From positions 1-42,015 of the forward strand of contig CAYNRA010000019.1 of the NCBI GenBank assembly GCA_964399465.1: a DNA stretch of 42,015 nt, in the 5' to 3' direction. Each line of letters opens with the position of its first letter. Position 1 is the first letter of the stretch. The notes under the pieces were generated by a model, which did no database searches, was not told the origin of the DNA, and saw nothing but the letters and a program-made list of their open reading frames with translations. The translations under genes and the position numbers were made by a program. Source of the stretch: CAYNRA01 sp964399465 (GTDB lineage Bacteria; Bacteroidota; Bacteroidia; Cytophagales; Spirosomataceae). Below, in pieces: positions 24,551 to 33,035 of the stretch.

Positions 24551-25528
24551 ATGAATCAACGTCGTCCACGTAGAAATAGAAAATCAGAAGCTGTACGTTC
24601 TTTGGTAGCTGAAAATCAGCTGCAAGTAAATGACTTTATTTATCCGATGTTCATCCAAGAGGGGCAAGGAGTTTGCCAGCCGATTGCCTCTATGCCGGGT
24701 ATTCATCGTTATTCTATCGATACGCTTCTCGAAGAATTAAAGGAAGTCGTTGACCTCGGGATTCGTTCTATTTGTCTATTTCCCAATTATCCAGAGGCCA
24801 AAAAAGATGGATTGGCGACAGAAAGTTACCATCCTGATACGTTTTATTTGCGTGCTTTGGCAGAAGTAAAAGCGAAATTTCCAGAACTAGCTTTGATGAC
24901 AGATGTGGCGATGGATCCATATTCGAGTGATGGACATGATGGAATTGTTCGGAATGGGGAGATTATCAACGACGAAACGTTACATGTTTTGGGTAAAATG
25001 GCATTGGCTCAAGCACGCGCGGGTGCGGATATTATTGGCCCGTCGGATATGATGGACGGCCGAGTTGGGTATATTCGGGAATTGCTAGATGACGAAGGCT
25101 TTAGTCATGTTTCCATTATGTCCTATACAGCGAAATATGCGAGTGCTTTTTACGGCCCTTTCCGCGATGCGTTGGAGTCTGCACCCAAATTTGGCGATAA
25201 AAAAACGTATCAAATGAATCCAGCAAACAGTAGGGAAGCACTGATAGAAGGTGAGTTGGATATGGCAGAAGGAGCAGATATTTTAATGGTCAAGCCTGCT
25301 TTGAGCTATTTGGATATTATCCATCAGCTACATACCGCGTTTCCGTTACCGATTGCCGCTTACAATGTCTCTGGGGAATATGCGATGATTAAAGCAGCAG
25401 CACAGAACGGTTGGCTCGATGGAGATAAAGCCATGATGGAAATGTTATTGAGTATCCGACGGGCAGGAGCAAAGATCATTTTGACGTATTTTGCGAAGGA
25501 TGCAGCACGATTGATTCATCAGCATTAA
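24551..25528 (+). CDS. hemB: Delta-aminolevulinic acid dehydratase (porphobilinogen synthase)
   Basis: Condenses two 5-aminolevulinate molecules to porphobilinogen in haem biosynthesis; 325 residues, normal length. Schiff-base lysines are expected at Lys195 (SYTAKYASAFYGPF) and Lys248 (MVKPALSYLD). The metal region at 118-131 reads DVAMDPYSSDGHDG: the three zinc cysteines seen in E. coli and animal enzymes are replaced by non-cysteine residues. This indicates the magnesium/potassium-type enzyme. It is the last gene of the purD-to-hemB series. No hairpin terminator was found directly after it. Confidence 0.96.
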   Translation: MNQRRPRRNRKSEAVRSLVAENQLQVNDFIYPMFIQEGQGVCQPIASMPGIHRYSIDTLLEELKEVVDLGIRSICLFPNYPEAKKDGLATESYHPDTFYLRALAEVKAKFPELALMTDVAMDPYSSDGHDGIVRNGEIINDETLHVLGKMALAQARAGADIIGPSDMMDGRVGYIRELLDDEGFSHVSIMSYTAKYASAFYGPFRDALESAPKFGDKKTYQMNPANSREALIEGELDMAEGADILMVKPALSYLDIIHQLHTAFPLPIAAYNVSGEYAMIKAAAQNGWLDGDKAMMEMLLSIRRAGAKIILTYFAKDAARLIHQH

Positions 25529-25613
25529 GTAAAGACAGACAACTATAATATATTTATTTGTACGATTAATTGCATTATTTGAAGAATTTTAAGTCTTAAC
25601 TACTTGATAGTCA

Positions 25614-25643
25614 TTGATTTACTTAGTAAAATACCTTACTTTG
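25614..25643 (+). promoter_or_regulatory. Putative promoter of the CBM48-like gene
   Basis: TTG (25614-25616), 19 bases, then TTACTTTG (25636-25643), one mismatch from TAnnTTTG. It sits 25 bases upstream of the ATG. The -7 box lies inside a palindrome (25632-25650). Confidence 0.4.
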
Positions 25644-25650
25644 TAAGGTA
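25632..25650. promoter_or_regulatory. Palindrome overlapping the promoter of the CBM48-like gene
   Basis: Perfect 8-bp arms TACCTTAC (25632-25639) and GTAAGGTA (25643-25650) with a 3-base centre, overlapping the putative -7 box. Position fits an operator or a transcript-leader hairpin. Confidence 0.4.
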
Positions 25651-25668
25651 AACTAAATAAACGTTTTT

Positions 25669-25977
25669 ATGGCTATCAAGAAGCAATTCTTAAAATCGAA
25701 ACCATTGTGTAAAGTAACTTTCGCAGTACCTGCAGAGTTAGTAGATGGAGCAAAAAAAATTGCGGTTGTAGGTGAGTTCAACGAATGGGATGCAACGGCA
25801 ACTTTGTTGAAAAAACAAAAAACAGGTGAGTTCAAAACTACTATTGAATTGCCTATCAATCAGGAAGTACAATTTAGATATGTGATAGATGATTCAACTT
25901 GGTTAAATGACGAAGAAGCAGATAAGTTTGTTCCGAGTGGAGTTTCATCTGATGAAAACGGAGTAGTTGTTTTGTAA
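25669..25977 (+). CDS. Stand-alone CBM48/isoamylase-N-like carbohydrate-binding protein
   Basis: Cytosolic protein of 102 residues consisting almost entirely of one early-set beta-sandwich domain. The motif VVGEFNEWD (residues ~34-42), followed by FKTTIELPINQEVQFRYVIDDSTWLNDEEAD, is typical of the glycogen-binding CBM48/AMPK-beta family. The tryptophans that contact glucan in relatives are present (NEW, STW). There is no signal peptide and no catalytic domain, so a glycogen sensor or scaffold role is plausible but unproven. It has its own promoter candidate with a palindrome and its own terminator, so it is probably monocistronic. Confidence 0.85.
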   Translation: MAIKKQFLKSKPLCKVTFAVPAELVDGAKKIAVVGEFNEWDATATLLKKQKTGEFKTTIELPINQEVQFRYVIDDSTWLNDEEADKFVPSGVSSDENGVVVL

Positions 25978-25996
25978 TTTCTCCTTGTTTAAAAAT

Positions 25997-26029
25997 AAAA
26001 AAGCGACTCCATACATGAGTCGCTTTTTT
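25997..26029. terminator. Intrinsic terminator after the CBM48-like gene
   Basis: Perfect 13-bp stem AAAAAAGCGACTC (25997-26009) and GAGTCGCTTTTTT (26017-26029), 7-base loop, 19 bases after the stop. Confidence 0.9.
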
Positions 26030-26137
26030 TATGTGATTAGGATGTGATTTTCTAGATTTTCGTTTGTAAACTTTTACTTTTCTTGGAATGATAAAATATC
26101 TTTGTTTATAAACGTGGCGTAAACTCGCTAATCTATT

Positions 26138-27283
26138 ATGAAAAACATCTTTCTTTTTACTTTTCTTTATATCTCCTCTCTGACTATGTTGCAAGCACAA
26201 AAGCCAGAACTTGGCGGCCCGCGTACCCGCTGGGGACTCGAAATAGGTGTTCTTCCCATAGGGAAATGGAATGCCATCACAGATGTACCGGGTGTGAAAG
26301 TTGGTCATACAACCATTCGAGAAGGGATGCGAGTGCAAACAGGCGTAACGGCAATTATTCCGCATGATGGTTCAATTTTTCAGGAAAAAGTTCCGGCTGC
26401 CGTATTCATTGGCAATGGATTTGGAAAACTAGCTGGTTATACTCAAATCAAAGAATTAGGAAACCTAGAAACACCCATTATCCTGACGAATACGCTTGCT
26501 GTTCCTGTCGCCTCCCAAGCTTTGATAGAATATACATTGAACCGTCCAGAAAATAAGGAAGTTCGTTCTGTAAACCCAGTCGTAGGCGAGACAAACGATG
26601 GTTTTTTGAATGATATTCGAAGTCAATCCGTTCAAATTTCGGATGTTTTGGCTGCGATACAAACCGCAAAAACAGGAGAGGTGTTGCAAGGAAATGTGGG
26701 AGCTGGAACAGGAACTGTCTGTTTTGGTTGGAAAGGGGGCATCGGAACGTCTTCTCGTCAGTTACCTGCTTCTTTGGGCGGATACCACGTGGGTGTATTG
26801 GTTCAAACTAATTTTGGAGGTGTTTTGCATGTCGCCGGAAAAAATATTGGAAAAGAATTGGGGAGGTATTATTTGAGCGATAAATTAAACGACCCAACAG
26901 ATGGGTCTTGTATGATTGTTGTGGCAACAGATGCTCCGTTGTCTTCGCGTAATCTTGAGCGTTTAGCAAGTAGAGCGATGTTTGGCTTGGCAAAAACAGG
27001 TGGTATTGCTTCTAATGGATCGGGTGATTACGTCATTGCTTTTTCTACCGCGCAGGAGTTACGGATTAAAAATAACAATCCAAACAGACTACAAGCAGCG
27101 AATGAATTGACAAACGAAGCCGTTTCCCCTCTATTTTTAGCAGTGATTGAAGCAACTGAGGAGGCAATTCTGAACTCCCTTTTTCATGCACAGACAACAG
27201 AGGGTCATCAAGGAAAAGTGGAGGCACTTCCACTCGAAAAAGTGAAGAATTTATTGCAAAAACCCCTATTAAACAGTAATTAA
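26138..27283 (+). CDS. P1 family peptidase (DmpA/BapA-type aminopeptidase), secreted
   Basis: 381 residues with a signal peptide (cut near LQAQ). It belongs to the S58/P1 family of self-cleaving N-terminal nucleophile enzymes that act as L-aminopeptidase/D-esterase or beta-aminopeptidase. Motifs are NAITDVPGVKVGHTTI at the N-terminus, NPVVGETNDGFLNDI, GNVGAGTGTVCFGWKGGIGTSS, and DGSCMIVVATDAPL. Self-cleavage is expected between Gly256 and Ser257 in the last, making Ser257 the nucleophile. The signal peptide places it in the periplasm or outside, a common variant in Bacteroidota. Neighbours do not indicate a substrate. Confidence 0.9.
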   Translation: MKNIFLFTFLYISSLTMLQAQKPELGGPRTRWGLEIGVLPIGKWNAITDVPGVKVGHTTIREGMRVQTGVTAIIPHDGSIFQEKVPAAVFIGNGFGKLAGYTQIKELGNLETPIILTNTLAVPVASQALIEYTLNRPENKEVRSVNPVVGETNDGFLNDIRSQSVQISDVLAAIQTAKTGEVLQGNVGAGTGTVCFGWKGGIGTSSRQLPASLGGYHVGVLVQTNFGGVLHVAGKNIGKELGRYYLSDKLNDPTDGSCMIVVATDAPLSSRNLERLASRAMFGLAKTGGIASNGSGDYVIAFSTAQELRIKNNNPNRLQAANELTNEAVSPLFLAVIEATEEAILNSLFHAQTTEGHQGKVEALPLEKVKNLLQKPLLNSN

Positions 27284-27381
27284 TCTAGGTAAAATGAAAG
27301 AATGCAAACCTTTCATATCGTAAAATAGTTGGTTTTGGTAGAGATAAACAGCCCAAAATATGATAATTTGAAATATTACAT

Positions 27382-27389
27382 TATTTTTG
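27382..27389 (+). promoter_or_regulatory. Putative -7 box of the OmpA-family gene
   Basis: TATTTTTG, a perfect TAnnTTTG, 40 bases upstream of the ATG. TTTG at 27367-27370 is only 11 bases upstream, closer than the usual -33 spacing. Confidence 0.35.
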
Positions 27390-27429
27390 CGTTGGAAGAA
27401 ATTTTGAATCAATTTAAAATCTATTATTT

Positions 27430-28350
27430 ATGAAGCTAACCCAAATGCTTGCTTTGGGCGCCATGGTGAGTATCGCTATGTCGTCTTGCGTGGCTAAGAA
27501 AAAGTATGTTGATCTTCAACAACAACTAGAAGTAGCAAACGCCGACCTCGAAAAAAGAGGCAACATGATCAATGAGTTTAAAAATAAGTTGGTTGCTTGT
27601 GAGCAAGAGAAAGAAAGCTTAACAAAAACAAACCAGTCAACTATCCAACTTCGTGATGAGCAAATCGCTGATTTGAGATCACAAGTTTCTGATTTGAGAA
27701 AATTGAGAGATACTCAGATGGAACAAGTGGGTAACCTGACTGTTCTCTCGCAAACAGCTAATAAAAACATTGATCGTACGCTTGCCCAATTAGAGCAAAA
27801 AGACCAGTACATCGCACTTCTTCAAGCAGCAAAATCAAAAGCTGATTCAATCAATCTAGCATTAGCTGTTAACTTGAAAGGTGTTTTGGCAGAAGGAATT
27901 GCTGACCAAGACGTAGAAATTACTGTGGATAGAACAGTCGTGATGGTAAACCTTTCTGATAGAATGGTATTCAGTTCTGGTAGTTACAGAGTGACACCTA
28001 AAGCAAAAGCAGTATTAGGTAAAATCGCTCAAATCATCCAATCTCGCCCAGATCTTGATGTAATGATCGAAGGATACACAGACAACGTTTCGTATGCAAA
28101 CGATGTGTTGGTTGACAACTGGGATTTAAGCGTAAAGAGAGCAACATCTGTTGTTCGTATTCTTCAGAAAGATTTTGGTGTAGATCCAAACAAATTAATT
28201 GCAGCTGGTCGCGGTGAGTTCAATGCTTTAGCGCCAAATGACACACCAGCGGGTCGTCAGCAAAACCGTAGAACACGTATCATCTTGATGCCACGTTTGA
28301 ACCAATTCTACGATCTATTAAATCCTGATATGGCAGCTACTAAGAAATAA
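27430..28350 (+). CDS. OmpA-family peptidoglycan-binding lipoprotein
   Basis: 306 residues. Lipobox MSSC with Cys20. A long coiled coil at ~28-145 (KKKYVDLQQQLEVANADLEK ... LAQLEQKDQYIALLQAAKSK) is followed by an OmpA C-terminal domain (~155-290). That domain contains MVFSSGSYRVTPKAKAVL, MIEGYTDN, NWDLSVKRATSVVRIL and AGRGEFNALAPNDTPAGRQQNRRTRI, the peptidoglycan-binding signature. It should tether the outer membrane to the cell wall. Monocistronic: own -7 box and a strong terminator that also serves the convergent uvrB. Confidence 0.93.
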   Translation: MKLTQMLALGAMVSIAMSSCVAKKKYVDLQQQLEVANADLEKRGNMINEFKNKLVACEQEKESLTKTNQSTIQLRDEQIADLRSQVSDLRKLRDTQMEQVGNLTVLSQTANKNIDRTLAQLEQKDQYIALLQAAKSKADSINLALAVNLKGVLAEGIADQDVEITVDRTVVMVNLSDRMVFSSGSYRVTPKAKAVLGKIAQIIQSRPDLDVMIEGYTDNVSYANDVLVDNWDLSVKRATSVVRILQKDFGVDPNKLIAAGRGEFNALAPNDTPAGRQQNRRTRIILMPRLNQFYDLLNPDMAATKK

Positions 28351-28377
28351 TCTTGGTACTTTCCTTCTGGATAAAGT

Positions 28378-28411
28378 AAAAAGCCCTGTCTTCGCAAAGA
28401 CAGGGCTTTTT
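28378..28411. terminator. Bidirectional terminator between ompA-like gene and uvrB
   Basis: Perfect 15-bp stem, AAAAAGCCCTGTCTT (28378-28392) and AAGACAGGGCTTTTT (28397-28411), with a CGCA loop. It ends one base before the uvrB stop codon and is shared by both convergent genes. Confidence 0.92.
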
Positions 28412-28412
28412 A

Positions 28413-30437
28413 TTAATTCTGAACCTTCTCTAGTCGAGCTTCTATTTGTTTTATCTCGTCTCGCAAACGGGCTGCTTGCAAGAAATCTAATTCCTTGGCG
28501 GCAGTTTCCATTTTTCGCTGTGTCTCTTTCATGAGTTTTTCCAATTGCGAAGCATTCATATACGCAATAATCGGGTCTGCAGCTAAGGCAGCACCTTCAG
28601 GCTCCAAATACATTTTAGTAGAGGCTTTGAAGTCTGCAACCGACGTCTGTTCCATAATCGCTTCGCGGCTTTTCAAAATAGTGGTTGGTGTGATGCCATT
28701 TGCCGTATTATATGCTTCTTGAATACTTCTGCGGCGATTTGTCTCATCAATCGCTTGCCGCATAGAACCCGTTATTTTATCCGCATACATGATTACTTGA
28801 CCATTCTGGTTACGTGCCGCCCTACCAATTGTTTGAATTAAGGAACGAATATCTCGTAAAAATCCTTCTTTGTCGGCATCCATAATCGCTACCAAAGAAA
28901 CTTCTGGTAAATCAAGGCCTTCACGGAGTAAATTGACACCAACCAGTACATCAAAAACCCCTAATCGCAATTCACGAAGTATCTCTACACGATCCATTGT
29001 TTTGACCTCCGAATGAATATATCTCCCCTTTATCCCTACTTTTTCTAAATATTTGCTCAGTTCTTCGGCCATTCGCTTGGTCAAGGTTGTAATTAAAACC
29101 CGTTCTTGGCGTTGGACGCGCAGATGGATTTCCTCTAATAAATCATCGATTTGATTGAGACTTGGGCGTACATCAATTTTGGGGTCAAGTAAACCTGTTG
29201 GACGAATAATCTGTTCGACCACAATTCCCTCGGTTCTTCGTAGTTCATAATCTGCTGGCGTGGCACTGACGAAAATAGTTTGTGGTGTTAATTGTTCAAA
29301 TTCATTGAATGTCAATGGCCGATTATCCATTGCGGAAGGAAGCCGGAAACCATAGTCAACCAGCGCTTCTTTTCGGGAACGGTCGCCTCCCCACATAGCA
29401 CGAATTTGTGGGATAGACGCATGGCTTTCATCGACTACCAAAAGGAAATCATCCGGAAAATAGTCAAGCAAACAGAAAGGACGCTCCCCAGGTTTTCGCT
29501 TATCAAAAAAACGAGAATAGTTTTCGATTCCTGAGCAGTATCCTAGCTCACGCATCATTTCCAAGTCAAATTCTGTTCTTTCTTGTATTCGCTGTGCTTC
29601 CAATAGCCGCCCTTCACTCTCAAAATATTTGACTCGCGCCATCATCTCGTCTTGAATTTCCTTCATGGCTTCAAACATGACTTCCTTACCTGTCACGAAT
29701 AAATTAGCAGGAAAAAGAACAACCATTTTTTCAGTACTGATTTTCTTTCCACTGATGGGGTCAATGCGGGAGAGACTTTCTACTTCTTCACCAAAAAATA
29801 CAATTCGGTACGCAAAATCAGCGTAACTCGGATAAATATCAACGGTATCCCCTTTTACACGAAAAGTCCCCCGTGAAAATTCCGCTTCTGTCCGTGAATA
29901 AAGAATTTCTACAAACTGAAACAAGAGTTGGTTTCGACTAATCATATCGCCAAGTTTGATATGAATGATACTTTGTTTGAACTCTTGCGGATTTCCAGCA
30001 CCGTAAATACAAGAAACAGACGCAATGACGATAATATCACGCCGACCTGACATAAGCGAAGAAACCGTGGATAAACGCAATTTGTCAATTTCTTGGTTTA
30101 TCATTAAATCCTTTTCGATATACGTATTAGTGGTGGCAATGAACGCTTCGGGTTGGTAATAGTCGTAATAGGAAATGAAGTATTCCACCGCGTTTTCTGG
30201 AAAAAACTGCTTAAATTCTCCGTATAATTGGGCTGCAAGTGTTTTGTTATGACTAAGAATCAAGGTGGGTTTATTGACATTCTGTATGACGTTTGCCACC
30301 GTAAATGTTTTTCCAGAGCCCGTTACACCGAGCAGTACTTGGGCACGATCGCCCCGAAGAATGCCCTCGGTCAGTTGAGAAATAGCTTGAGGTTGGTCTC
30401 CCGTTGGTTTGTACGAAGAGGTAAGTTGTAATTCCAT
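28413..30437 (-). CDS. uvrB: Excinuclease ABC subunit B
   Basis: Damage-verifying helicase-like subunit of nucleotide excision repair, 674 residues, full length. The Walker A motif GVTGSGKT is at 37-44. The YYDYYQPEA beta-hairpin block inserts behind the lesion. DEsH-type VVDESHASIPQ, SATPADYEL, the helicase motif block LREGLDLPEVSLVAIMDADKEGFLR and QTIGRAARN all follow in order. The C-terminal UVR domain (KMETAAKELDFLQAARLRDEIKQIE, from about 640) contacts UvrC. It is the last gene of a four-gene minus-strand series, 14 bases after the methyltransferase stop. Confidence 0.98.
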   Translation of the reverse strand: MELQLTSSYKPTGDQPQAISQLTEGILRGDRAQVLLGVTGSGKTFTVANVIQNVNKPTLILSHNKTLAAQLYGEFKQFFPENAVEYFISYYDYYQPEAFIATTNTYIEKDLMINQEIDKLRLSTVSSLMSGRRDIIVIASVSCIYGAGNPQEFKQSIIHIKLGDMISRNQLLFQFVEILYSRTEAEFSRGTFRVKGDTVDIYPSYADFAYRIVFFGEEVESLSRIDPISGKKISTEKMVVLFPANLFVTGKEVMFEAMKEIQDEMMARVKYFESEGRLLEAQRIQERTEFDLEMMRELGYCSGIENYSRFFDKRKPGERPFCLLDYFPDDFLLVVDESHASIPQIRAMWGGDRSRKEALVDYGFRLPSAMDNRPLTFNEFEQLTPQTIFVSATPADYELRRTEGIVVEQIIRPTGLLDPKIDVRPSLNQIDDLLEEIHLRVQRQERVLITTLTKRMAEELSKYLEKVGIKGRYIHSEVKTMDRVEILRELRLGVFDVLVGVNLLREGLDLPEVSLVAIMDADKEGFLRDIRSLIQTIGRAARNQNGQVIMYADKITGSMRQAIDETNRRRSIQEAYNTANGITPTTILKSREAIMEQTSVADFKASTKMYLEPEGAALAADPIIAYMNASQLEKLMKETQRKMETAAKELDFLQAARLRDEIKQIEARLEKVQN

Positions 30438-30451
30438 GAAAATGAGACAGT

Positions 30452-31099
30452 TTAAGTTGGCTTATTTGCCGTAATAATATAAAATGAGCCCATCAATGTA
30501 GGGAAATGAGCTCTCTCTTGTTTATTGTCAAATCCAGCTTGTGTGATAAGTTCAGGAATTTCTCCTTTTTCATGCGCGTGCATGGTCTCGAAATTATCCA
30601 ACAATTGCACTAGCCAAAACGCCATTCGTAACCAAATAGTTTTGGGCTTTCCCCAATCTCCGAACAGGAATTGTCCCTTGGGTTTAAGAACACGGTGAAT
30701 TTCTTTGAAAAGCTCTTTCTTTTGCTCGTTTGACAAATGATGAAAAACCCACGTACACACGACTATATCAAAGTGATTGTCCGGAAATGGAATCAATGAA
30801 GGAGGCGTACATATCAAATGGGCAAAATGACCAATTTTCTGGTGAGCCGTCTCCATAATTTGTTCATCTACATCCCATCCATACAATCTAAGAGAAGGAT
30901 TAATTTCTTGAATATAAGCTAGTTGCGTTCCTGTTCCTACTCCTACATCAAGTAGTTTTCCCTCTTTTTTATCGAAAACTAGATTTGCCACAAACCTTCG
31001 AATTTTCTTTTCAGGAACCACCAGACGGATAATTACATCGTAATACGGTGTCAAGAAAGTATATTTTATCGCTGGAATGAAGGGTAAAACAGACTTCAT
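30452..31099 (-). CDS. Class I SAM-dependent methyltransferase
   Basis: 215 residues. SAM-binding motif I is LLDVGVGTGTQ (49-59), with the acidic residue of motif II in YGWDVDEQ. FDIVVCTWVFHHLSN and LKPKGQFLFGDWG are the following strand-loop blocks of UbiE/type-11 methyltransferases. The substrate cannot be predicted. The start codon overlaps the stop of the preceding gene by four bases (ATGA), so the two are translationally coupled. That coupling suggests work on the membrane or on a lipid, but this is inference. Confidence 0.88.
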   Translation of the reverse strand: MKSVLPFIPAIKYTFLTPYYDVIIRLVVPEKKIRRFVANLVFDKKEGKLLDVGVGTGTQLAYIQEINPSLRLYGWDVDEQIMETAHQKIGHFAHLICTPPSLIPFPDNHFDIVVCTWVFHHLSNEQKKELFKEIHRVLKPKGQFLFGDWGKPKTIWLRMAFWLVQLLDNFETMHAHEKGEIPELITQAGFDNKQERAHFPTLMGSFYIITANKPT

Positions 31100-33024
31100 T
31101 TCTTCTTAGATTTATCTTGAACAGGATAAACAAAGCTGAGGCTATTTTGGAAGAAATGGAGAAATACACTTTTACTTAACTGTTTGATTTCCTGCCAATT
31201 TGTTCCGCGTGAACTTAGTGCAATGACAATGGATAAACCAAAACTGACGATAACGTTGATGAGCCCAATCACCGCCACCCCGACTAAAGAATGAACGATG
31301 AGAGCGAGGGGCAAGGTTTCACCAAGTCTGGCAGCAGCAAGTCCAAAATTACCTGATGCGAACGTAATGTGCCGAATATCAATCGGTAAACCCAGCGTAA
31401 ATCCAACAGCTGCGGTAGTTCCAAGAAAAACCCCTAAGAAAAAATTTCCTGTTAAACTTCCGATATTTCTGGTCAGAAATGCAGCATATTGCGTTAGTTT
31501 TTCCTGTTTCAGAATCGCTTTTAAATAGGTATTTTGAGAGATTCTTTCTTGCATGGAGCTGTAAATCCATTTGTTTTCGTAATACCCAGAAATCAATCCA
31601 GAAATCATTAAATAAATACCAGCAATCCCTGCGTGAAGTAGGGCTAAACTATCTAGTAAGTGCAATTCTTGAATCATTTTATAAGCTTTCTGAGGGCTTG
31701 CAATATGATAACCGGTAATCCAAAAGTTGAGCCAAGAAAGTCCGTAGGCAATCGGAAAGGCGATGAGCGCATTACCTAAAAGAGAGATAAACTGACTTCG
31801 GGTTAAGTTGGTAAGCAAACGCGTTGAATTGGTAAGCCAACCTGGATTTTTTCCTCCGTTGCTTAAAGTCGCTGCAATGGTGGAGGCGGTCATGGCGGGC
31901 TGTTTGGTTGCCAATGTAAACCGCAATAAATGAATAAGGATAAAGCCAATCGAATAGTTTAAACTATAAAAAAGGGCTTCCCAAAAAATAGGGAAATGTT
32001 GGTAATATATGGTTGTTTTTATCCCGCATAAAACAGCTACAACGATACCACCACCCAAGGCTTTTCTGAATAATTTCCAATATTCTTTTTTAGAAGAAGC
32101 GATGTAGTTTTCGCCCGTTTTGGAGGTGTTTTCTACTACTTTGAAAGACAGAAACTGCAATGTATCGGCCACGTATCTCCTTAGACTGTACTTTGTATTC
32201 TGAGTATAAACAATTTCTTGAAGAATTTTGGATGTTAAAAGCGCTCTAGCCTCCGGTGTTTTTGCCTCAAGCCAAGAAAGAAGTTGAAGTAAACGGGATA
32301 AGTATTTCTCCAATCTACGTATCAATACCGTCATTTTTAAGGAAATCCCGAACTTGTCCTTGTGTTTATACAGCAAATTTATCTGTGATTTACATTGTGA
32401 AACCATGATTTTAATCTGTCCAAAGTCAGTCGTTGTATCTTTATTGGAAGCCGTTAATTTACGCTCCACATACAAAGTGACTTCTCTGCTTAAACCCAAA
32501 AAAGGCGATTCTAGGTCATCTAAATGCGGTAATTTAGCAATTACCTCTTGTTCAATACCGATGGAGGCTATTTTGTGCGCCAAAACATAAATAGTATTGA
32601 CAAACTCTTTTTCCACATGTTTTTGAACTGACAAAAATAATTCAGGTGGAAGAGAAAGGAAGAAAGCAGCCAGTTCATCTTGGGAAATGGCTTGAAGCCA
32701 CTTAAAGTCGTCTTTCTTATAGAAGTAAAGTTGAATAACTTTGGTAAACTCAGCATCAGAGAAAATAGGCGGGAGGAATTTGTAAACGAGTCGGGTACTC
32801 ATTTCACTAAAGAAACCCTTTTGGTCGTCTATTCCCACCTCACTCAGAAGTGCCACCAATTTACGGTCTTTTAGTAAGGTGACTAACTGTTTAGAAAGAA
32901 GGTGCTTTTCTTTGGAGTCTTGAAAAAACGCAAGTAATTCTTTTTTGTTATCATCGCCCTGAGAGAAGTTATTTCTAAGCGATTGTAGCAGTATATGTAA
33001 ATAATCAACAGATAAGGATTGCAT
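31096..33024 (-). CDS. Membrane protein of the 'site-specific recombinase' (Gcr-like, PF10136-type) family
   Basis: 642 residues. The first ~300 are helical and soluble, beginning MQSLSVDYLHILLQSLR. The rest holds about six membrane segments (~325-343, 350-366, 415-436, 458-478, 520-545, 560-600). The stretch YSLNYSIGFILIHLLRFTLATKQPAMTASTIAATL is characteristic of the family annotated 'site-specific recombinase' after gonococcal Gcr. No tyrosine or serine recombinase catalytic motif is present, and the membrane topology argues against DNA recombination, so the family name should be treated with caution. It is coupled by a 4-base overlap to the methyltransferase and preceded at 11 bases by an exported endonuclease gene. 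Confidence 0.82.
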   Translation of the reverse strand: MQSLSVDYLHILLQSLRNNFSQGDDNKKELLAFFQDSKEKHLLSKQLVTLLKDRKLVALLSEVGIDDQKGFFSEMSTRLVYKFLPPIFSDAEFTKVIQLYFYKKDDFKWLQAISQDELAAFFLSLPPELFLSVQKHVEKEFVNTIYVLAHKIASIGIEQEVIAKLPHLDDLESPFLGLSREVTLYVERKLTASNKDTTTDFGQIKIMVSQCKSQINLLYKHKDKFGISLKMTVLIRRLEKYLSRLLQLLSWLEAKTPEARALLTSKILQEIVYTQNTKYSLRRYVADTLQFLSFKVVENTSKTGENYIASSKKEYWKLFRKALGGGIVVAVLCGIKTTIYYQHFPIFWEALFYSLNYSIGFILIHLLRFTLATKQPAMTASTIAATLSNGGKNPGWLTNSTRLLTNLTRSQFISLLGNALIAFPIAYGLSWLNFWITGYHIASPQKAYKMIQELHLLDSLALLHAGIAGIYLMISGLISGYYENKWIYSSMQERISQNTYLKAILKQEKLTQYAAFLTRNIGSLTGNFFLGVFLGTTAAVGFTLGLPIDIRHITFASGNFGLAAARLGETLPLALIVHSLVGVAVIGLINVIVSFGLSIVIALSSRGTNWQEIKQLSKSVFLHFFQNSLSFVYPVQDKSKKK

Positions 33025-33035
33025 AGTTTGTGTAC

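Noticed and set aside
25874..26365. 163-residue minus-strand frame across the CBM48 terminator
   Set aside because: It runs through a terminator and parts of two real genes on the other strand.
31096..33024. A mobile-element recombinase
   Set aside because: Despite the family name there is no recombinase catalytic motif, several membrane segments are present and no inverted or direct repeats flank it.
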